Of a stretch of 64,000 bases of DNA, positions 63,320-64,000 are shown in pieces; the stretch's first letter is position 1, and each line of letters opens with the position of its first letter. Below the pieces are notes generated by a model. It was not told the DNA's origin and did no database searches. It saw only the letters and a list, made by a program, of their open reading frames with translations. Location: NCBI RefSeq assembly GCF_027595985.1, contig NC_073305.1, positions 176,253,209 to 176,317,208 of the forward strand. Direction: 5' to 3'. The position numbers were made by a program, and so were the translations under genes. Origin of the DNA: Sorex araneus (Eukaryota; Chordata; Mammalia; Eulipotyphla; Soricidae).

Positions 63320-63640
63320 CCAGAGCAAGGGAAATTTAGACCCCAATTAGCTGATCAAAGCTAACCTCATAACATCAGGCTTCTGTACTGAAATTGTGCT
63401 TGTTTGCTTGAGATAATGAGAAAGTTAATGATGGAGCCAAGCGAAAAGTATAAGAAATGTTTCAAAACTGTGCCTGGACTCAAATTTGAGGCTGTTCAGT
63501 ATATAAGAACCTTGCTCTCAGGCTGGGCAGCCCCTGTGGGTGAATAAAGACTCTTCAATTCAGCAAACAAGCTTGTTCATAACTTTTTGTGGGGAATTCT
63601 TGGAAAATTCTCACGACGTAACAACTTAGGGTGGCTGGAA
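63320..63640 (+). mobile_element. Solo-LTR-like sequence
   Basis: TATATAAG at 63500-63507 and AATAAA at 63543-63548 are spaced as in a retroviral LTR promoter plus poly(A) site with a short R. Following bases include AAGACTCTTCAATTCAGC. No flanking viral genes seen, so a solo LTR is inferred. Confidence 0.6.
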
Positions 63641-63936
63641 AGCATTCTACTCTCTGGGGAGTGATCTCCCGCGGCTTCTTCCTCCACCTGTCCTTGGACT
63701 TTGCAGAGATTATTGTAGCATTGACCTTCTTGGTGGATATCAGCATGCTGCTAGAAAACAGATTCTAGATCTCATTACTCATGTATGGCGAGGCCATTGG
63801 ATCAGGAGTGATTGCCACTGAAAAGATGACTTGTGACTCACAGTTCCCAAGAGAGGTGGACACTGCAAGTCACGCAGTGTCTCAGGAGAAAGCCACAAGG
63901 TCAGGAAGTAGGAGGGAAAGAAAAATACAGACAGGA

Positions 63937-64000
63937 ATTTTGTGGGGATGCACACCTAGTAGCACTCAGAGCTTACTCTTGACTCAGTACTCAGAAATTT
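63937..64000 (-). repeat. SINE fragment running off the window
   Basis: GCACACCTAGTAGCACTCAG ... ACTCAGTACTCAGAAATT is an antisense family A body, cut by the window end. Confidence 0.65.

Overview
This is nuclear DNA from a placental mammal. Two split protein-coding genes with GT-AG introns, a CpG-island promoter, L1 fragments and dozens of copies of one tRNA-derived SINE show this. The SINE (head ending GCGGGTAGGGCGTTTGCCTTG, body with CATCCCATATGGTCCCC, tail GGTGTGACCCAAAA) matches my memory of the abundant shrew (Sorex) SINE. I infer a shrew or close relative, but cannot confirm the species without a database.

Both genes lie on the minus strand. ZC3H12D (Regnase-4/MCPIP4-type RNase) is at 448-4449. 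Only its first two coding exons are present, and the rest continues below base 1. PPIL4 (cyclophilin plus RNA-recognition-motif spliceosomal protein) is complete, from the ATG at 58960-58962 to the stop at 32140-32142. Its 13 coding exons give a continuous 494-residue frame. Human chromosome 6q25 has the same order, ZC3H12D then PPIL4, both on one strand, so this looks like conserved synteny.

Layout: 1-4.5 kb, ZC3H12D coding exons and an intron with a CA repeat, a GC-rich stretch and a CCTAGGTACTCT minisatellite. 4.5-32 kb, the space between the two coding regions, which may include ZC3H12D 5' noncoding exons; it is mostly SINEs, L1 pieces, GC-rich L1-5'UTR-like retroposons, an LTR-like promoter segment and a 430-bp pyrimidine tract, with islands of single-copy DNA. 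32-59 kb, PPIL4, whose introns are full of SINEs, most of them opposite to the gene. 58.5-59.4 kb, the CpG-island promoter. 59.4-64 kb, AT-rich intergenic DNA with old SINEs and two LTR-like sequences.

I found no new gene system. The best observations are a U12-type (minor spliceosome) intron in PPIL4, evidence that a second SINE family took its body from a longer retroposon in this window, a nested insertion with unusually long 41-bp flanking repeats, and a twin-primed inverted L1. Coordinates of coding exons were fixed base by base from splice sites and reading frame. Repeat boundaries are read by eye and may be off by 5-20 bases.
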